A stretch of 64,000 nt of DNA from RGIG2041 sp045652745 (GCA_045652745.1 JAZRUW010000003.1:1-64000), one strand, 5' to 3'; numbered from the stretch's first letter, positions 8,177 through 17,861 are shown. Numbers and translations are program-made. Notes: generated by a model not told the origin, from the letters alone.

Positions 8177-8551
8177 TCATTGTCCGCAGCCTTGACATCC
8201 GGACTCAAAATACCCTTTTAAATCCACTGTCCACTCACCGTCTTTTTCAGCAAAACGCAAAAATTTAGCTAAAGCATGTAAAGCAGGATTTTTAATTTTA
8301 ACATATCGGACACCGCCAAGTTCCAGCGCATTCAAAAGGGCTTTACCAATCAACCATCCAATCTCCTCGTCAAAAACGATTTCTTCAATTACAGTTTCGC
8401 CGTCATTCATCGATACGGCACCCACACCCAAAAGTTTACCTTTTTCCGTTGCGCACATCACAAAAAGAGGTTGTAAATCCGTATAAACATTCTTTGAATG
8501 CAAAAATTCAGCTGCCTCGCTTTTATCAACAACCGCCTTAACTTCAACCAT
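8177..8551 (-). CDS. Small uncharacterised protein, possibly GNAT-like
   Basis: 124 residues starting MVEVKAVVDKSEAAEF; GGAGGAGG lies just upstream. The longer open frame to 8629 is rejected because it runs back inside the pseudouridine synthase gene without a ribosome site. The start overlaps the end of that gene by 8 bases (ATGGTTGA), so translation is probably coupled. The strand pattern around GKLLGVGAVSM, ALLNALELGGVRYVKIKN and HALAKFLRF recalls an acetyltransferase (GNAT) fold, but this is only a resemblance. The C-terminus ends in a Cys-rich CQGCGQ. Function unknown. Confidence 0.65.
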   Translation of the reverse strand: MVEVKAVVDKSEAAEFLHSKNVYTDLQPLFVMCATEKGKLLGVGAVSMNDGETVIEEIVFDEEIGWLIGKALLNALELGGVRYVKIKNPALHALAKFLRFAEKDGEWTVDLKGYFESGCQGCGQ

Positions 8552-9281
8552 TTTTCTTACCTCCTCCGGACAAATAACCAACTTCCACACTGGTAAGGTG
8601 ACGCCAACGGCCCACCTGTAAACTTCCAAGTTCTACAGGACCGATTGCAATTCGTCTTAATGCCTTTACGCTGTAACCTAATGACTCGAACATTTTTCTG
8701 ACTTGTCTGTTTTTACCTTCATGTATCGTTATTTTAACAACACTGTGTCCTACAAAGCCATCCAGCAATTCAACTTCCGCCGGCGCAGTTTTGTAGTCCT
8801 CCACACGTATACCGCGTCTTAATGCATTCAAATGTGCCGGTGTAATTCCTCCTTTTAAGGTTGCAACATAAGTTTTGCCGATATTGTGTTTCGGATGCGT
8901 AACTTTATAAGTAAAGTCACCGTCATTGGATAAAATCAAAAGACCTTCTGTATCATAATCCAATCTTCCGACCGGGTACACGTTGACTTTTAATTCCTCT
9001 TTGAGTAAATCCACCACCGTCGGCCTGTCAAACTGGTCATGCACGGCGCTGATATAACCAAGCGGTTTATTTAACATAATATAATACTTTTTAGAAACCA
9101 CCTTGATTTCTTCCCCGTCCAAAAACACCCGATTGGCTCCAATTTCCACCTTGGTACCCAATTCTGTAACAACCGTATTATCTACGCGTACACGACCTTC
9201 TTCAATCATCGTTTCAGCGCTTCTTCTGGATGCTTTTCCTGCCATAGCAATAAATTTTTGTAAGCGTACTATTTCTCCCAT
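8544..9281 (-). CDS. rluB: Ribosomal large-subunit pseudouridine synthase B-type (RluB/RsuA family)
   Basis: 245 residues: an N-terminal S4 RNA-binding domain (VRLQKFIAMAGKASRRSAE) and an RsuA-family catalytic domain with GRLDYDTEGLLILSNDG, whose first Asp in RLD is the catalytic residue, and KNRQVRKMFESLGY. It isomerises a uridine in rRNA. The start at 9281 has GGGAGG upstream; the longer frame to 9335 does not. Length and motifs suit RluB more than RsuA, but the exact target base cannot be read from sequence. Confidence 0.88.
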   Translation of the reverse strand: MGEIVRLQKFIAMAGKASRRSAETMIEEGRVRVDNTVVTELGTKVEIGANRVFLDGEEIKVVSKKYYIMLNKPLGYISAVHDQFDRPTVVDLLKEELKVNVYPVGRLDYDTEGLLILSNDGDFTYKVTHPKHNIGKTYVATLKGGITPAHLNALRRGIRVEDYKTAPAEVELLDGFVGHSVVKITIHEGKNRQVRKMFESLGYSVKALRRIAIGPVELGSLQVGRWRHLTSVEVGYLSGGGKKNG

Positions 9282-9376
9282 GTCTATCCTCCCGACAGTC
9301 TTAATTTTTGTACTGTTTTTCAACAATATTCGCACAAAATTATATTACAAACACTCAAAAAAAGCAAGTAGTAAAT

Positions 9377-9402
9377 AAAAAAAGGAAACCTTATCGGCTT
9401 CC
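9377..9402 (-). terminator. Terminator after the D,D-carboxypeptidase gene
   Basis: On minus, GGAAGCC pairs with GGTTTCC (one G-T pair) around GATAA, followed by a run of seven T. Confidence 0.75.
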
Positions 9403-9409
9403 GGTATAG

Positions 9410-10528
9410 TTAAAACATATGATTATATATTTTTTTAAATATATCCCAAAACGTTACACTGGGCAGAGCATCAACGGAACTTTCTGCAATCAAGTCCGTA
9501 ACCCCTTTTTGTTCATCGTTTATATACACAGTTAACTTTCCAACGATTTGTCCACGGAGAACCGGCGCCATCAAATTCTGTATTAAATCAATTTCTGACT
9601 GCACAGATCCACCATTATTCTTCTGCACAATCCCGCTTAACGTTTGCGCTGCAATACTGCGCACCTCTTTTTCTACGCCGTTTAAAACTGCAACACTCCC
9701 TGTATCAGTTCCGTTTTCTATCCAAACTTGCTTTTCGTACATAGCATGCGCTTCATCGTGTAAAACTTTATGGTCATTCCAATCATCACCGGCATTCAAT
9801 GTTACACATACAGTTTGCATACCGCATCTTGTGACCGAAGAAACCAAACATCTGCCGGTTGCTTTTGTAAAACCTGTTTTCACGCCATCGCATCCTTCCA
9901 GCGTTGCCAAAAGCTTATTATGATTATGTAAATAAATCGAACGTTTGTCCTCGCCTACGGTTTCAATTCGCATTTCTTTTATAGTAACAATTTTTTTAAA
10001 TGCATTGTTTTTTAAAGCATGAACTGTAATTCGTGCTAGGTCAGCCGCCGTCGTATAATGTTCTTCATCACTAAGGCCGTTCGGATTTGAAAAATGCGTC
10101 TGTTGTGCGCCAATTTCAATTGCTTTCATATTCATCATATGCACAAAATTTTCAACATTGCCGCCAATATGCTCTGCTAAAACAATTGCCGCATCATTAC
10201 CGGAGTTTAACATTAATCCGCAGACCAAATCATAAACTTTTATTTTCTCTCCTGGTTTTAAATACAGCGATGAACCGATGGTGCCGGCAGCATTTGAACT
10301 GACAGTGGCGATTTCTTCTGATTTCCCTGACTCAAGCGCCAAGAGAGCCGTCATAATTTTAGTTGTGCTTGCCATCCCCATTCTTATATTTGCATTGTGT
10401 GCTTTTAATATGCTTCCTGTTTCGCCGTCAACAACGCAATAACTTTCGGCAGATATTGCCATAATTTTCATCGGCATTAAAAACACAAAATGGAAAATCA
10501 ATATAAAAACAAGCATTCTGCTCTTCAT
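9410..10528 (-). CDS. D-alanyl-D-alanine carboxypeptidase (DacF/DacB-like, penicillin-binding)
   Basis: 372 residues with an N-terminal signal peptide (MKSRMLVFILIFHFVFLMP) and the three serine-peptidase motifs: STTK near residue 55, SGN, and KTG in GVKTGFTKATGR. It trims the terminal D-Ala from peptidoglycan side chains outside the membrane. The C-terminal region resembles the beta-rich domain of PBP5-type enzymes. Start at 10528 chosen for GGAGG seven bases upstream. Which of the DacA/DacB/DacF paralogues it matches cannot be settled here; a vegetative or sporulation role is open. Confidence 0.9.
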   Translation of the reverse strand: MKSRMLVFILIFHFVFLMPMKIMAISAESYCVVDGETGSILKAHNANIRMGMASTTKIMTALLALESGKSEEIATVSSNAAGTIGSSLYLKPGEKIKVYDLVCGLMLNSGNDAAIVLAEHIGGNVENFVHMMNMKAIEIGAQQTHFSNPNGLSDEEHYTTAADLARITVHALKNNAFKKIVTIKEMRIETVGEDKRSIYLHNHNKLLATLEGCDGVKTGFTKATGRCLVSSVTRCGMQTVCVTLNAGDDWNDHKVLHDEAHAMYEKQVWIENGTDTGSVAVLNGVEKEVRSIAAQTLSGIVQKNNGGSVQSEIDLIQNLMAPVLRGQIVGKLTVYINDEQKGVTDLIAESSVDALPSVTFWDIFKKIYNHMF

Positions 10529-10677
10529 CTTCGCACCTCCACACAATAATAAATATATGCATGGTTTTGAAATTCATGAGCACATGCTTGTCTAAACATG
10601 TTATTTATAGCAAAAACAAATCACTTTACTTTTGTATATCAAATCCTTTAAATATAATTGTTCGGCAATAATTTTTG

Positions 10678-11286
10678 TCATTTATCCTCCTGAAACACAC
10701 CGAACTTTATCATTTTTGCCTTTAAATTTGTCAAAGCTCTAAATCTATGACTGATTTTATTCTTTTCTGTTTCCGACATCGCGGCAAAAGTTTTTCTCAG
10801 CTCCGTTGAATAAAAAATCGGATCATAACCAAAGCCGCCCTCGCCATCCGCAGCTTCACTTATGTAACCATCCACCGTCCCGACAGCCGTTAGTTCCGTT
10901 CCGTCTGGATGCACGTATGCGGCCGCAGAAATAAAAAACGCTTTTCTCTGCGCCTGCTCCACACCTTTCATTTCAGCTAAAAGTTTCGCGATGCGCTGAG
11001 CATCCGTAGCACCTTCTCCTGCATAACGAGCAGAATAAATCCCCGGGGCCCCATCCAAATAATCCACACACAAACCGGAATCGTCTGAAATCGTAGGCAT
11101 ACCGGATACTTTGGCAACTGCACGCGCTTTTATTAAAGCATTTTCTTCAAAAGTGTTACCATTCTCCTCCGGATCAATCGAAATGCCGACTTCCTTTAAG
11201 CTGACAACCTCAATGTTTTCGGCCGAAAGTATGTTTTTAATTTCACGAACTTTTCCTGCATTATTTGTTGCTGCTAAAATTTTCAT
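10678..11286 (-). CDS. rdgB: XTP/dITP pyrophosphatase (RdgB/HAM1)
   Basis: 202 residues beginning MKILAATNNAGKVREIKNIL, the family signature, with SDDSGLCVDYLDGAPGIYSARYAGE and GEGGFGYDPIFY. It removes non-canonical purine triphosphates from the nucleotide pool. Full-length for the family. A GGGG ribosome site lies before the ATG. The 149-base gap to the carboxypeptidase gene downstream holds no recognisable feature. Confidence 0.94.
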   Translation of the reverse strand: MKILAATNNAGKVREIKNILSAENIEVVSLKEVGISIDPEENGNTFEENALIKARAVAKVSGMPTISDDSGLCVDYLDGAPGIYSARYAGEGATDAQRIAKLLAEMKGVEQAQRKAFFISAAAYVHPDGTELTAVGTVDGYISEAADGEGGFGYDPIFYSTELRKTFAAMSETEKNKISHRFRALTNLKAKMIKFGVFQEDK

Positions 11287-11384
11287 AATTCAACCCCATT
11301 TTGTATAATATTGTAAATATTATATAATATTTCTAAATTCAAATCAAGTAATATGAACAAAGAAAGAATTTTTTATAGAACATA

Positions 11385-11413
11385 TTGCACTTTTTATAAT
11401 TCTATTGTAAAAT
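11385..11413 (+). promoter_or_regulatory. Promoter of the membrane-anchored propeller-like gene
   Basis: TTGCAC (11385-11390) and TAAAAT (11408-11413) separated by 17 bases, ending 33 bases before the GTG start. Confidence 0.6.
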
Positions 11414-11446
11414 GTGTTTATAAATTGTTGCAAAGGAGAATTTAAA

Positions 11447-13264
11447 GTGAGCATAACACCAAATGAAAATTTTGAAAACGAAAATGTTATAACCGAAGAT
11501 GTTAAAGTTGAGTCCACCGAAGAACAGGCCACCGAGGAGTTGACGGAAGATATACTCGAAGGAACTTCTACAGAAGAATTAGCGATACCGGAAGTTTCGG
11601 ATGAAACTGTATCTGATGCAATACCACAAAAAGCAAAAAGTAAAAAATTTGCATTTGCAGGTCTGTTCGCATTAATCTTGGTTTGTGCTACCCTTTGGGT
11701 TGCATATTCCGGCTTCTTTACTAATAAATATGCTGAAATTTATGATACATCAAATATGGCAGCGCTCTATTTGAAAGATAATGCGGTATTTTTACACCGT
11801 GCAAACGGCAAAATCGAAAAGGTTACAGATGCACCAAGCGCAACTGGCTATTCTGCCGCTGATATTATTAACGGCACAATGTTGCGTTCGCCGGACGGCA
11901 GCACAACTTTTTTCTATGAAAATTATGATGCGGCTACCTATACCGGTGACTTGTATGCAATGTATAACAACAAAGATAAAACTCTCATTGATACAGGTGT
12001 ATCTGCAGGTTTAATGTGCTCTGCAGACGGAAAAATTGTGATTTTTGCCAAGAAAAGCAGCGACGAAGCAACTGCTCAAAAAGTTTCGCTTTATATGTTT
12101 AAAAAAGGCGGTAAGCCGCAAATGCTTTCCGATAGTTATACTCCGTCAATTAGTCCGATGTTAAGTTATAACTCCAAGTATGTAGCTTACGCATCCCAGG
12201 ATCCAGAACTCGGTACAAATGCTTTGTACATCGCAAAAATTTCTGCATTCGGTTCCAAAGCTGTCAAAGTCGCAGATAACGTAAGTCATTTGTACTCTGT
12301 AAACGATAAAGGATTTGCTTACTTTGTTCAAACAACATATGACGAAGTAGACAACGCAACTTCTACACTTTGTTACGCATCACGTAATACCGTAGCTACG
12401 CCGGTTGCAGAAAATGCTTCCGTCCGAGAAGATTGTTTTGCGCAATTCTCAAATAATTTTGCATACTATACACATACAGAAGACGGCAGTGCACAGTTCT
12501 ATGCTGCAAAGGCTGGCAAAGAACCTACACTTTTATTTGAAGATACAGACTTCTATCTGAATCCGGATGTTGAAAATAAAAACTATATCTTCATTACGAT
12601 TGATAAAGAAGACGAAAATATGCTTCATATCTCTCGTATTAACGGCAAGAAATTATCAACCGTAGCAGAAAACACAAGCGCAAACGGATTAAACAACGTA
12701 CTAAACAGCCGCGATTTCAACAAAATCACTTTTATGAGAAATTACAATGATGCTACCTATAGCGGCGAATTCTACATCAGCAAAACATTCCTCGGTTTCA
12801 AAAAAGAAACCAAAATTGCCGATAATGTTTCGCTCGCAATCGGTACGCCTGACTTAGAGTATATTGCTTATTTTACGGATTTAAATTTAAACAAAGGCAC
12901 CGGAACACTGCATTTGTATAACGGCAGAAAGTCTGAAATGGTTGCAGAAAACGTACCCTACTATTCCGTATCTTTCAGTTCGGACACCAAGAAGTTGTTT
13001 TATTTGAGCAATGTGACCGAAGATTACAAAACTGCGACTTTGAATATGATTCATACGAATAAGCCGACAAACACAATTGTGGTCGACAACGAAATTACAA
13101 CAGTAAACATCTACGAGTTTTTATATGCAGCCAGAACAAATGGTTCTTTGTATTACTACAAAAACTATGATGTTGCAACCGGTAAAGGTGATTTGTACTA
13201 CGCAAAGAAAGGCAAAAATCCTGTACTTGTTGAAAGCGGCGTTGCCGGTTTAGTATTAGAATAA
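11447..13264 (+). CDS. Membrane-anchored protein with propeller-like repeats, function unknown
   Basis: 605 residues. An acidic cytoplasmic N-terminus (about 60 residues rich in Glu/Thr) is followed by a KAKSKK stop signal, one membrane helix (FAGLFALILVCATLWVAYSGFF, about 68-90) and a large extracellular part. The outside part has recurring blade-like strands, with the motif NY-x-x-AT-x-x-G-[DE]-[LF]-Y near residues 158, 432 and 573, and weaker copies between. This resembles TolB/DPP-IV-type WD40-like propellers, but no catalytic triad or binding motif is seen. The start is the GTG at 11447, with AAAGGAG upstream. I do not recognise the family. Confidence 0.75.
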   Translation: MSITPNENFENENVITEDVKVESTEEQATEELTEDILEGTSTEELAIPEVSDETVSDAIPQKAKSKKFAFAGLFALILVCATLWVAYSGFFTNKYAEIYDTSNMAALYLKDNAVFLHRANGKIEKVTDAPSATGYSAADIINGTMLRSPDGSTTFFYENYDAATYTGDLYAMYNNKDKTLIDTGVSAGLMCSADGKIVIFAKKSSDEATAQKVSLYMFKKGGKPQMLSDSYTPSISPMLSYNSKYVAYASQDPELGTNALYIAKISAFGSKAVKVADNVSHLYSVNDKGFAYFVQTTYDEVDNATSTLCYASRNTVATPVAENASVREDCFAQFSNNFAYYTHTEDGSAQFYAAKAGKEPTLLFEDTDFYLNPDVENKNYIFITIDKEDENMLHISRINGKKLSTVAENTSANGLNNVLNSRDFNKITFMRNYNDATYSGEFYISKTFLGFKKETKIADNVSLAIGTPDLEYIAYFTDLNLNKGTGTLHLYNGRKSEMVAENVPYYSVSFSSDTKKLFYLSNVTEDYKTATLNMIHTNKPTNTIVVDNEITTVNIYEFLYAARTNGSLYYYKNYDVATGKGDLYYAKKGKNPVLVESGVAGLVLE

Positions 13265-13268
13265 GCAT

Positions 13269-13315
13269 AAAATTCCGAGGTGTTTCTATGCAAAGAACGC
13301 ACCCCGGAATTTTTA
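13269..13315 (+). terminator. Terminator between the propeller-like gene and radA
   Basis: AATTCCG and GGTG pair with CACC and CGGAATT around a long loop, followed by TTTTT. It may be partial, since radA starts only about 20 bases later with no clear promoter of its own. Confidence 0.65.
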
Positions 13316-13334
13316 TAAAAAGGAATTTTAGAAC

Positions 13335-14708
13335 ATGAAAAATAAAACTGTATTTTTTTGTAGTGACTGTGGTAATGAAACAGCAAAATGGTACGGCAAA
13401 TGTCCCGCTTGCGGTGCCTGGAACACATTGGTAGAAGAAACAGTTGTGACCAGCGCATCCAAAAACGGTCACAAAAGCGGTACAACGGCGTTAACGCACT
13501 TTGCTGCGCCTACAAAATTAAAAGATATCAACACAACAGACGAACTACGTAGTTCTACCGGATTGACCGAGCTTGATCGCGTCCTCGGTGGCGGTTTGGT
13601 GACAGGATCGCTCATCTTAATCGGTGGTGATCCCGGCATCGGCAAATCTACACTGCTTTTACAAATTTGTGATTCCTTGGCAGAAAACGGAAGTGTGCTG
13701 TACGTCTCCGGCGAAGAATCTGAAAAACAATTAAAAATGCGTGCCCAAAGGCTGAACATTCATTCAGACCAACTATTAATCGTTTCACAAGTCAACATGG
13801 ACGCTGTATTAAAAAACATAGATGACAACACTCCTAGCTTTGTAATTATCGACTCTATACAAACGATGTATGCTCCCGAAATCAGTGCGGCACCCGGAAG
13901 CGTATCTCAAGTACGCGAGGTTACAATGACGCTGATGCGAAAAGCTAAAGAAAACGGAATTACCATTCTCGTGGTTGGACATGTAACCAAAGACGGCGGC
14001 ATCGCCGGTCCTAAAATACTGGAGCACATGGTAGATTGTGTGCTTTACTTTGAAGGCGAGAGACATCAGAATTATAGAATATTACGCGGCGTTAAGAACC
14101 GTTTCGGATCCACAAACGAAATCGGCGTATTTGAAATGCGCGAAAACGGCTTAATACAGGTCGAAAACCCTTCCCTCGCATTATTAGAAGGTCGGCCCAA
14201 AAATGTTGCAGGCACTGCAGTGATTTGTGCCATGGAAGGCAGTCGTCCTTTATTAGCTGAAATACAATCCTTGGTAGCATCAACATCTTTTGCTGCCCCT
14301 AGAAGAAGCACAAACGGCGTAGATTACAACCGCGTTGCAATGCTTTTGGCCGTTTTAGAAAAACGTGTCGGTATGAACATGTCATCACAAGATGCTTATG
14401 TCAATGTGGTAGGCGGCGTGCGCATTGACGAACCAGCGGCAGATTTGGGCATTATATGCTCTTTGGCTTCCGGTTTTCGCAATTTTGTCATCCCAGATGA
14501 TACAGCGCTGATTGGCGAAGTTGGCTTAACAGGCGAACTGCGCAGCATTAATCATATCGAAAAACGCATTTCTGAAATCGAGAAACTCGGCTTTAAAAAA
14601 TGCATATTACCTAAGAACAATCAAGGGGCACTAAAAACATTTAAAACTACCGTTAAACTGCTATATGCAGGTAGTGTAATTGAAGCATTATCTTATATCA
14701 GAGACTAA
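13335..14708 (+). CDS. radA: DNA repair protein RadA
   Basis: 457 residues: an N-terminal four-cysteine zinc finger (CSDCGNE and CPACGAW), a RecA-like ATPase with Walker A GGDPGIGKST, the RadA-specific KNRFG motif, and a Lon-protease-like C-terminal domain. It processes recombination intermediates and drives branch migration. Full-length. The gene converges with tatD and both share a palindromic terminator. Confidence 0.96.
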   Translation: MKNKTVFFCSDCGNETAKWYGKCPACGAWNTLVEETVVTSASKNGHKSGTTALTHFAAPTKLKDINTTDELRSSTGLTELDRVLGGGLVTGSLILIGGDPGIGKSTLLLQICDSLAENGSVLYVSGEESEKQLKMRAQRLNIHSDQLLIVSQVNMDAVLKNIDDNTPSFVIIDSIQTMYAPEISAAPGSVSQVREVTMTLMRKAKENGITILVVGHVTKDGGIAGPKILEHMVDCVLYFEGERHQNYRILRGVKNRFGSTNEIGVFEMRENGLIQVENPSLALLEGRPKNVAGTAVICAMEGSRPLLAEIQSLVASTSFAAPRRSTNGVDYNRVAMLLAVLEKRVGMNMSSQDAYVNVVGGVRIDEPAADLGIICSLASGFRNFVIPDDTALIGEVGLTGELRSINHIEKRISEIEKLGFKKCILPKNNQGALKTFKTTVKLLYAGSVIEALSYIRD

Positions 14709-14709
14709 T

Positions 14710-14747
14710 AAAAGAACCGATGTAATATTATTACATCGGTTCTTTTA
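14710..14747. terminator. Bidirectional terminator shared by radA and tatD
   Basis: AAAAGAACCGATGTAA pairs with TTACATCGGTTCTTTT, a long perfect palindrome that gives a T-run on both strands. The last codons and stop of tatD lie inside the stem. Confidence 0.88.
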
Positions 14748-15507
14748 TTCTAAATAACGAACAACCGTTATGCATCGTCTGCTTAATAACTTCGTCAACA
14801 GTTAAACCTTTAATTTCTGCAATCTTTTGCGCAACAAAGACTGTCTTAGACGGGTCATTTCTTTTTCCGCGGAAAGGCTCCGGAGACAAATACGGGCAAT
14901 CCGTCTCCACCAAAAGACGGTCCATTGGCACATTCTTCACTACCTCAATGATCCGATTGGCATTTTTAAAAGTTAAGGCGCCTCCAATGGACACATAAAG
15001 TCCCATTTTTAAGACTTCTTTTGCTGTCTCGACGCTACCCGAAAAACAGTGTACGGTGCCACTGTTTTTCTTTAAATCAAACTTACGTAAAATATCCAAA
15101 CAATCTTTGTGCGCATCCCGATTGTGAACCACAACCGGCATATCTGTTTCCACAGCAAGCGCAAGTTGTCGTTCAAACCAGTATTTCTGCATGTCACGAG
15201 GCGAATTGTCATAATAGTAATCCAGTCCAATTTCACCGATTGCACATACTTTGTCTTCCTTTGCAAGAATTTTCAAAGTTTCAAATCCTACCTCATCCAA
15301 TTCTTTTGCATCATGCGGATGGACACCGACGGTTGCATATATCCCTGGATACTTCTTAGCCAGGGCTATGGAATCACGCGAGGATTTAATACAACAACCG
15401 ATGTTTACAATCAAGCCGATATTATTTCGAAAACAATTCTGAATTACCGCATCACGGTCATCGTCAAAACGCGGATCATTCAAATGTGCATGTGTATCAA
15501 AAATCAT
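14731..15507 (-). CDS. tatD: TatD-family metal-dependent hydrolase/DNase
   Basis: 258 residues with the metal ligands of the family: THAHLND at the N-terminus, GEIGLDYY, VVHNRDAH, VHCFSGS and VETDCPYLSP. TatD proteins are 3'-5' DNases of the amidohydrolase fold. The gene starts 2 bases after the citrate synthase stop, so it is probably co-transcribed. The C-terminus overlaps the shared terminator. Confidence 0.92.
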   Translation of the reverse strand: MIFDTHAHLNDPRFDDDRDAVIQNCFRNNIGLIVNIGCCIKSSRDSIALAKKYPGIYATVGVHPHDAKELDEVGFETLKILAKEDKVCAIGEIGLDYYYDNSPRDMQKYWFERQLALAVETDMPVVVHNRDAHKDCLDILRKFDLKKNSGTVHCFSGSVETAKEVLKMGLYVSIGGALTFKNANRIIEVVKNVPMDRLLVETDCPYLSPEPFRGKRNDPSKTVFVAQKIAEIKGLTVDEVIKQTMHNGCSLFRIKEPM

Positions 15508-15509
15508 CC

Positions 15510-16865
15510 TTATCTGTCCTTTAACAGTTTGTATTCTTTAGAACTGATGACGGATTTGTACGCAGGGCGAATAATTTTATCGTTCGCAATCACTTCTTCA
15601 ATTCTGTGCGCGCACCAACCTACAATTCTGGAAATTGCAAAAATAGGCGTATAGAGTTCTTCCGGCAGATTTAACATTTTATATACAAAGCCGGAATATA
15701 AATCCACGTTTGCGCAAATCGGCTTATTTATCCTCTTCTCTTCAATAAAAATAGCCGGTGTATGCTTTTCAATCAATTCATAAAGATGGAATTCTTGCAT
15801 CATACCACGCATCTGGGCAAGTTCTCTAGCCTTCTCTTTGAGCATAACTTCACGCGGGTCAGACAAGGTATAAATTGCATGTCCCATACCATATACCAAA
15901 CCGCTTCTGTCATAGGCCTCCTTGCGAAACAGCTTGCGAATGTGTGCGCAAACCTGCTCTTCATCATTTATATCCGTCAAATTTTGTTTAAAGTCGTTAA
16001 TCATACCGATAACTCTGTGATTCGCGCCACCATGTTTTGGCCCTTTCAAAGAACCAACAGCAGCCGCAATAGCAGAATACGTATCCGTGCCGGAAGACGC
16101 AAGTACACGCGTTGTAAACGCAGAGTTATTACCACCGCCATGCTCGGCATGCAGCATAAATGCAAGGTCCAATATTTCCGCTTCAATGTGCTCAAATTTA
16201 TTATCCGGACGAAGCATATACAAAAAGTTTTCAGCCGTGGATAAATCCGCACGCGGACTGTGGATATACAAACTCTGTCCATCATGATAATGACGCTTCG
16301 CCTGGTAACCATATGCTACCATCGTCGGAAACCGAGAAATCAGTTCAATAGATTGGCGAAGCATATTGGAAAAACTTGTATCGTCTGGATTGGAGTCATA
16401 GGAATAACTTGCCAAAACACATCGAGCAAGCTTATTCATAATATCCGCGCTAGGTGCACGCATAATCATGTCCTCCGCAAAGCCATCCGGCAAATCACGA
16501 AACTCGCCCAAAAGCCTCGTAAAAGAATCTAACTCACCTTTGTCTGGCAACCGACTGGACAAAAGCAAATAAATGACTTCCTCAAACCCATAACGCCCAT
16601 CTGCCTTACAGCCGTTCACAACTTCACGTACATCTATACCTCGATAGCGCAGTCTGCCTTCGCACGGAATTTTTTCTCCATCTTCAATATAATAGCCCTT
16701 AACATCACCGATTGCAGTGAGCCCGGCCATAACGCCCGTACCGTCATTGCGTCTCAAACCTCTTTTAACATTATATTTATCATATAGTTGTCTGTCTAAC
16801 GGACTATACGCATCTTTGATAGCGCGAAAAAACATCTCTACACCAGTTGTCTGTCCTTTTTCCAT
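15510..16865 (-). CDS. Citrate synthase (Si-type)
   Basis: 451 residues, the citrate/2-methylcitrate synthase family, with catalytic histidines in LHAEHGGGNNS and GPKHGGANHR and a downstream EKRINKPICANVDLYSGFVY segment. It condenses oxaloacetate and acetyl-CoA. The N-terminus is about 60 residues longer than in short bacterial enzymes, ending in a GLTAIGDVKGYYIEDG stretch, a form common in Clostridia. It is the ordinary family, not the unrelated Re-citrate synthase of some clostridia. It would compete with the decarboxylase at 4640-8039 for oxaloacetate. Confidence 0.93.
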   Translation of the reverse strand: MEKGQTTGVEMFFRAIKDAYSPLDRQLYDKYNVKRGLRRNDGTGVMAGLTAIGDVKGYYIEDGEKIPCEGRLRYRGIDVREVVNGCKADGRYGFEEVIYLLLSSRLPDKGELDSFTRLLGEFRDLPDGFAEDMIMRAPSADIMNKLARCVLASYSYDSNPDDTSFSNMLRQSIELISRFPTMVAYGYQAKRHYHDGQSLYIHSPRADLSTAENFLYMLRPDNKFEHIEAEILDLAFMLHAEHGGGNNSAFTTRVLASSGTDTYSAIAAAVGSLKGPKHGGANHRVIGMINDFKQNLTDINDEEQVCAHIRKLFRKEAYDRSGLVYGMGHAIYTLSDPREVMLKEKARELAQMRGMMQEFHLYELIEKHTPAIFIEEKRINKPICANVDLYSGFVYKMLNLPEELYTPIFAISRIVGWCAHRIEEVIANDKIIRPAYKSVISSKEYKLLKDR

Positions 16866-16899
16866 TACGGAACCCTCCCGTCGCGTATAAATATAATCC

Positions 16900-16927
16900 A
16901 GTATATCACAATTCAGTATTTTTGCAA
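16900..16927 (-). promoter_or_regulatory. Probable promoter of citrate synthase-tatD
   Basis: TTGCAA (16922-16927) and TATACT (16900-16905) spaced 16 bases, with TGA giving an extended -10. Confidence 0.45.
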
Positions 16928-17021
16928 GAAAAACTGAGCAACTTTCATTAAATCGTAAAATATCTATAGTTTTTGAGATATAATCTTTATAATTTGAAAG
17001 TTGTATCTTGTTTTATCCCAA

Positions 17022-17861
17022 TTATTTTTTTAGCTTTTCTACGTATCTTGCAATAGAGCGCGCACTGTAAAAATGAATAGTTAACGCCATTAAAATCGTA
17101 AGCATAATCACAAAAGGTACGAGAGCAAATAATTGCATAAAATAGAACAATGCTAATATCACGCCAGCATTACCAGCAAGTAACAACAAATTCGGCAACC
17201 ATTTTATAATCGCAAATACGAACGAATTTCTATAAATCTGACGAATCGAATCCTTGTAAGTCACCATAAACTGATATACATAAAAATGCATAAACGTATA
17301 AAGGCACAATATAAATGCAAACGCAACATAAATATATGTTAAAATCGTTCCACTAAACATCTGTGAGTAGAAATTCAGGGCAGTTGCAGATAAAAACATC
17401 ACCAAAATATCTATAACCATTACCAGGATACTTTGTCCGAAATTTTGACGGATTGCGTAAATAAAATCTGCCCAAACCCAGGCATGTTCTCGCCTCGAAT
17501 AATTACGCAATATGTATGCGATACCTGCCGAAGCCGGTCCACTGCCCCACAAAACAATAATGCCCATTACAAATATGAAACGCAAAACCAAATCCGTCAT
17601 CATAGCTTCTTTCGCAGTAAAATCCCCAAGGATTTGCGCAGCAACGGTGCTCATTTTTGCCAAACTGCCGGCATTAATCGGTGAGAGCCAGAATAAAAAC
17701 AGAATGTACGGCAAAGAGAATAAAAGATAGAAAAAGTTTACATTCATCAAAGCCACAAACTTGTTAAATACAATGTCAAAATAAGCAAAGATACCTCGCT
17801 TTTCGTATTCTTTCTCCAGTCTGCTCTCCTCATCAATATCATGTTGACTAAACTTTGCCAT
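17022..17861 (-). CDS. YesL-like DUF624 family membrane protein
   Basis: 279 residues with about six membrane segments and the family core GPASAGIAYILRNYSRREHAWVWADF. DUF624/YesL proteins are often found beside ABC sugar transporters or two-component systems, but their role is unknown. Here it stands alone, between citrate synthase and uvrA. AAGGGG precedes the ATG at 17861. The 160 bases upstream contain a TGG-TATAAT extended -10-like element near 17990 that might drive it. Confidence 0.8.
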   Translation of the reverse strand: MAKFSQHDIDEESRLEKEYEKRGIFAYFDIVFNKFVALMNVNFFYLLFSLPYILFLFWLSPINAGSLAKMSTVAAQILGDFTAKEAMMTDLVLRFIFVMGIIVLWGSGPASAGIAYILRNYSRREHAWVWADFIYAIRQNFGQSILVMVIDILVMFLSATALNFYSQMFSGTILTYIYVAFAFILCLYTFMHFYVYQFMVTYKDSIRQIYRNSFVFAIIKWLPNLLLLAGNAGVILALFYFMQLFALVPFVIMLTILMALTIHFYSARSIARYVEKLKK

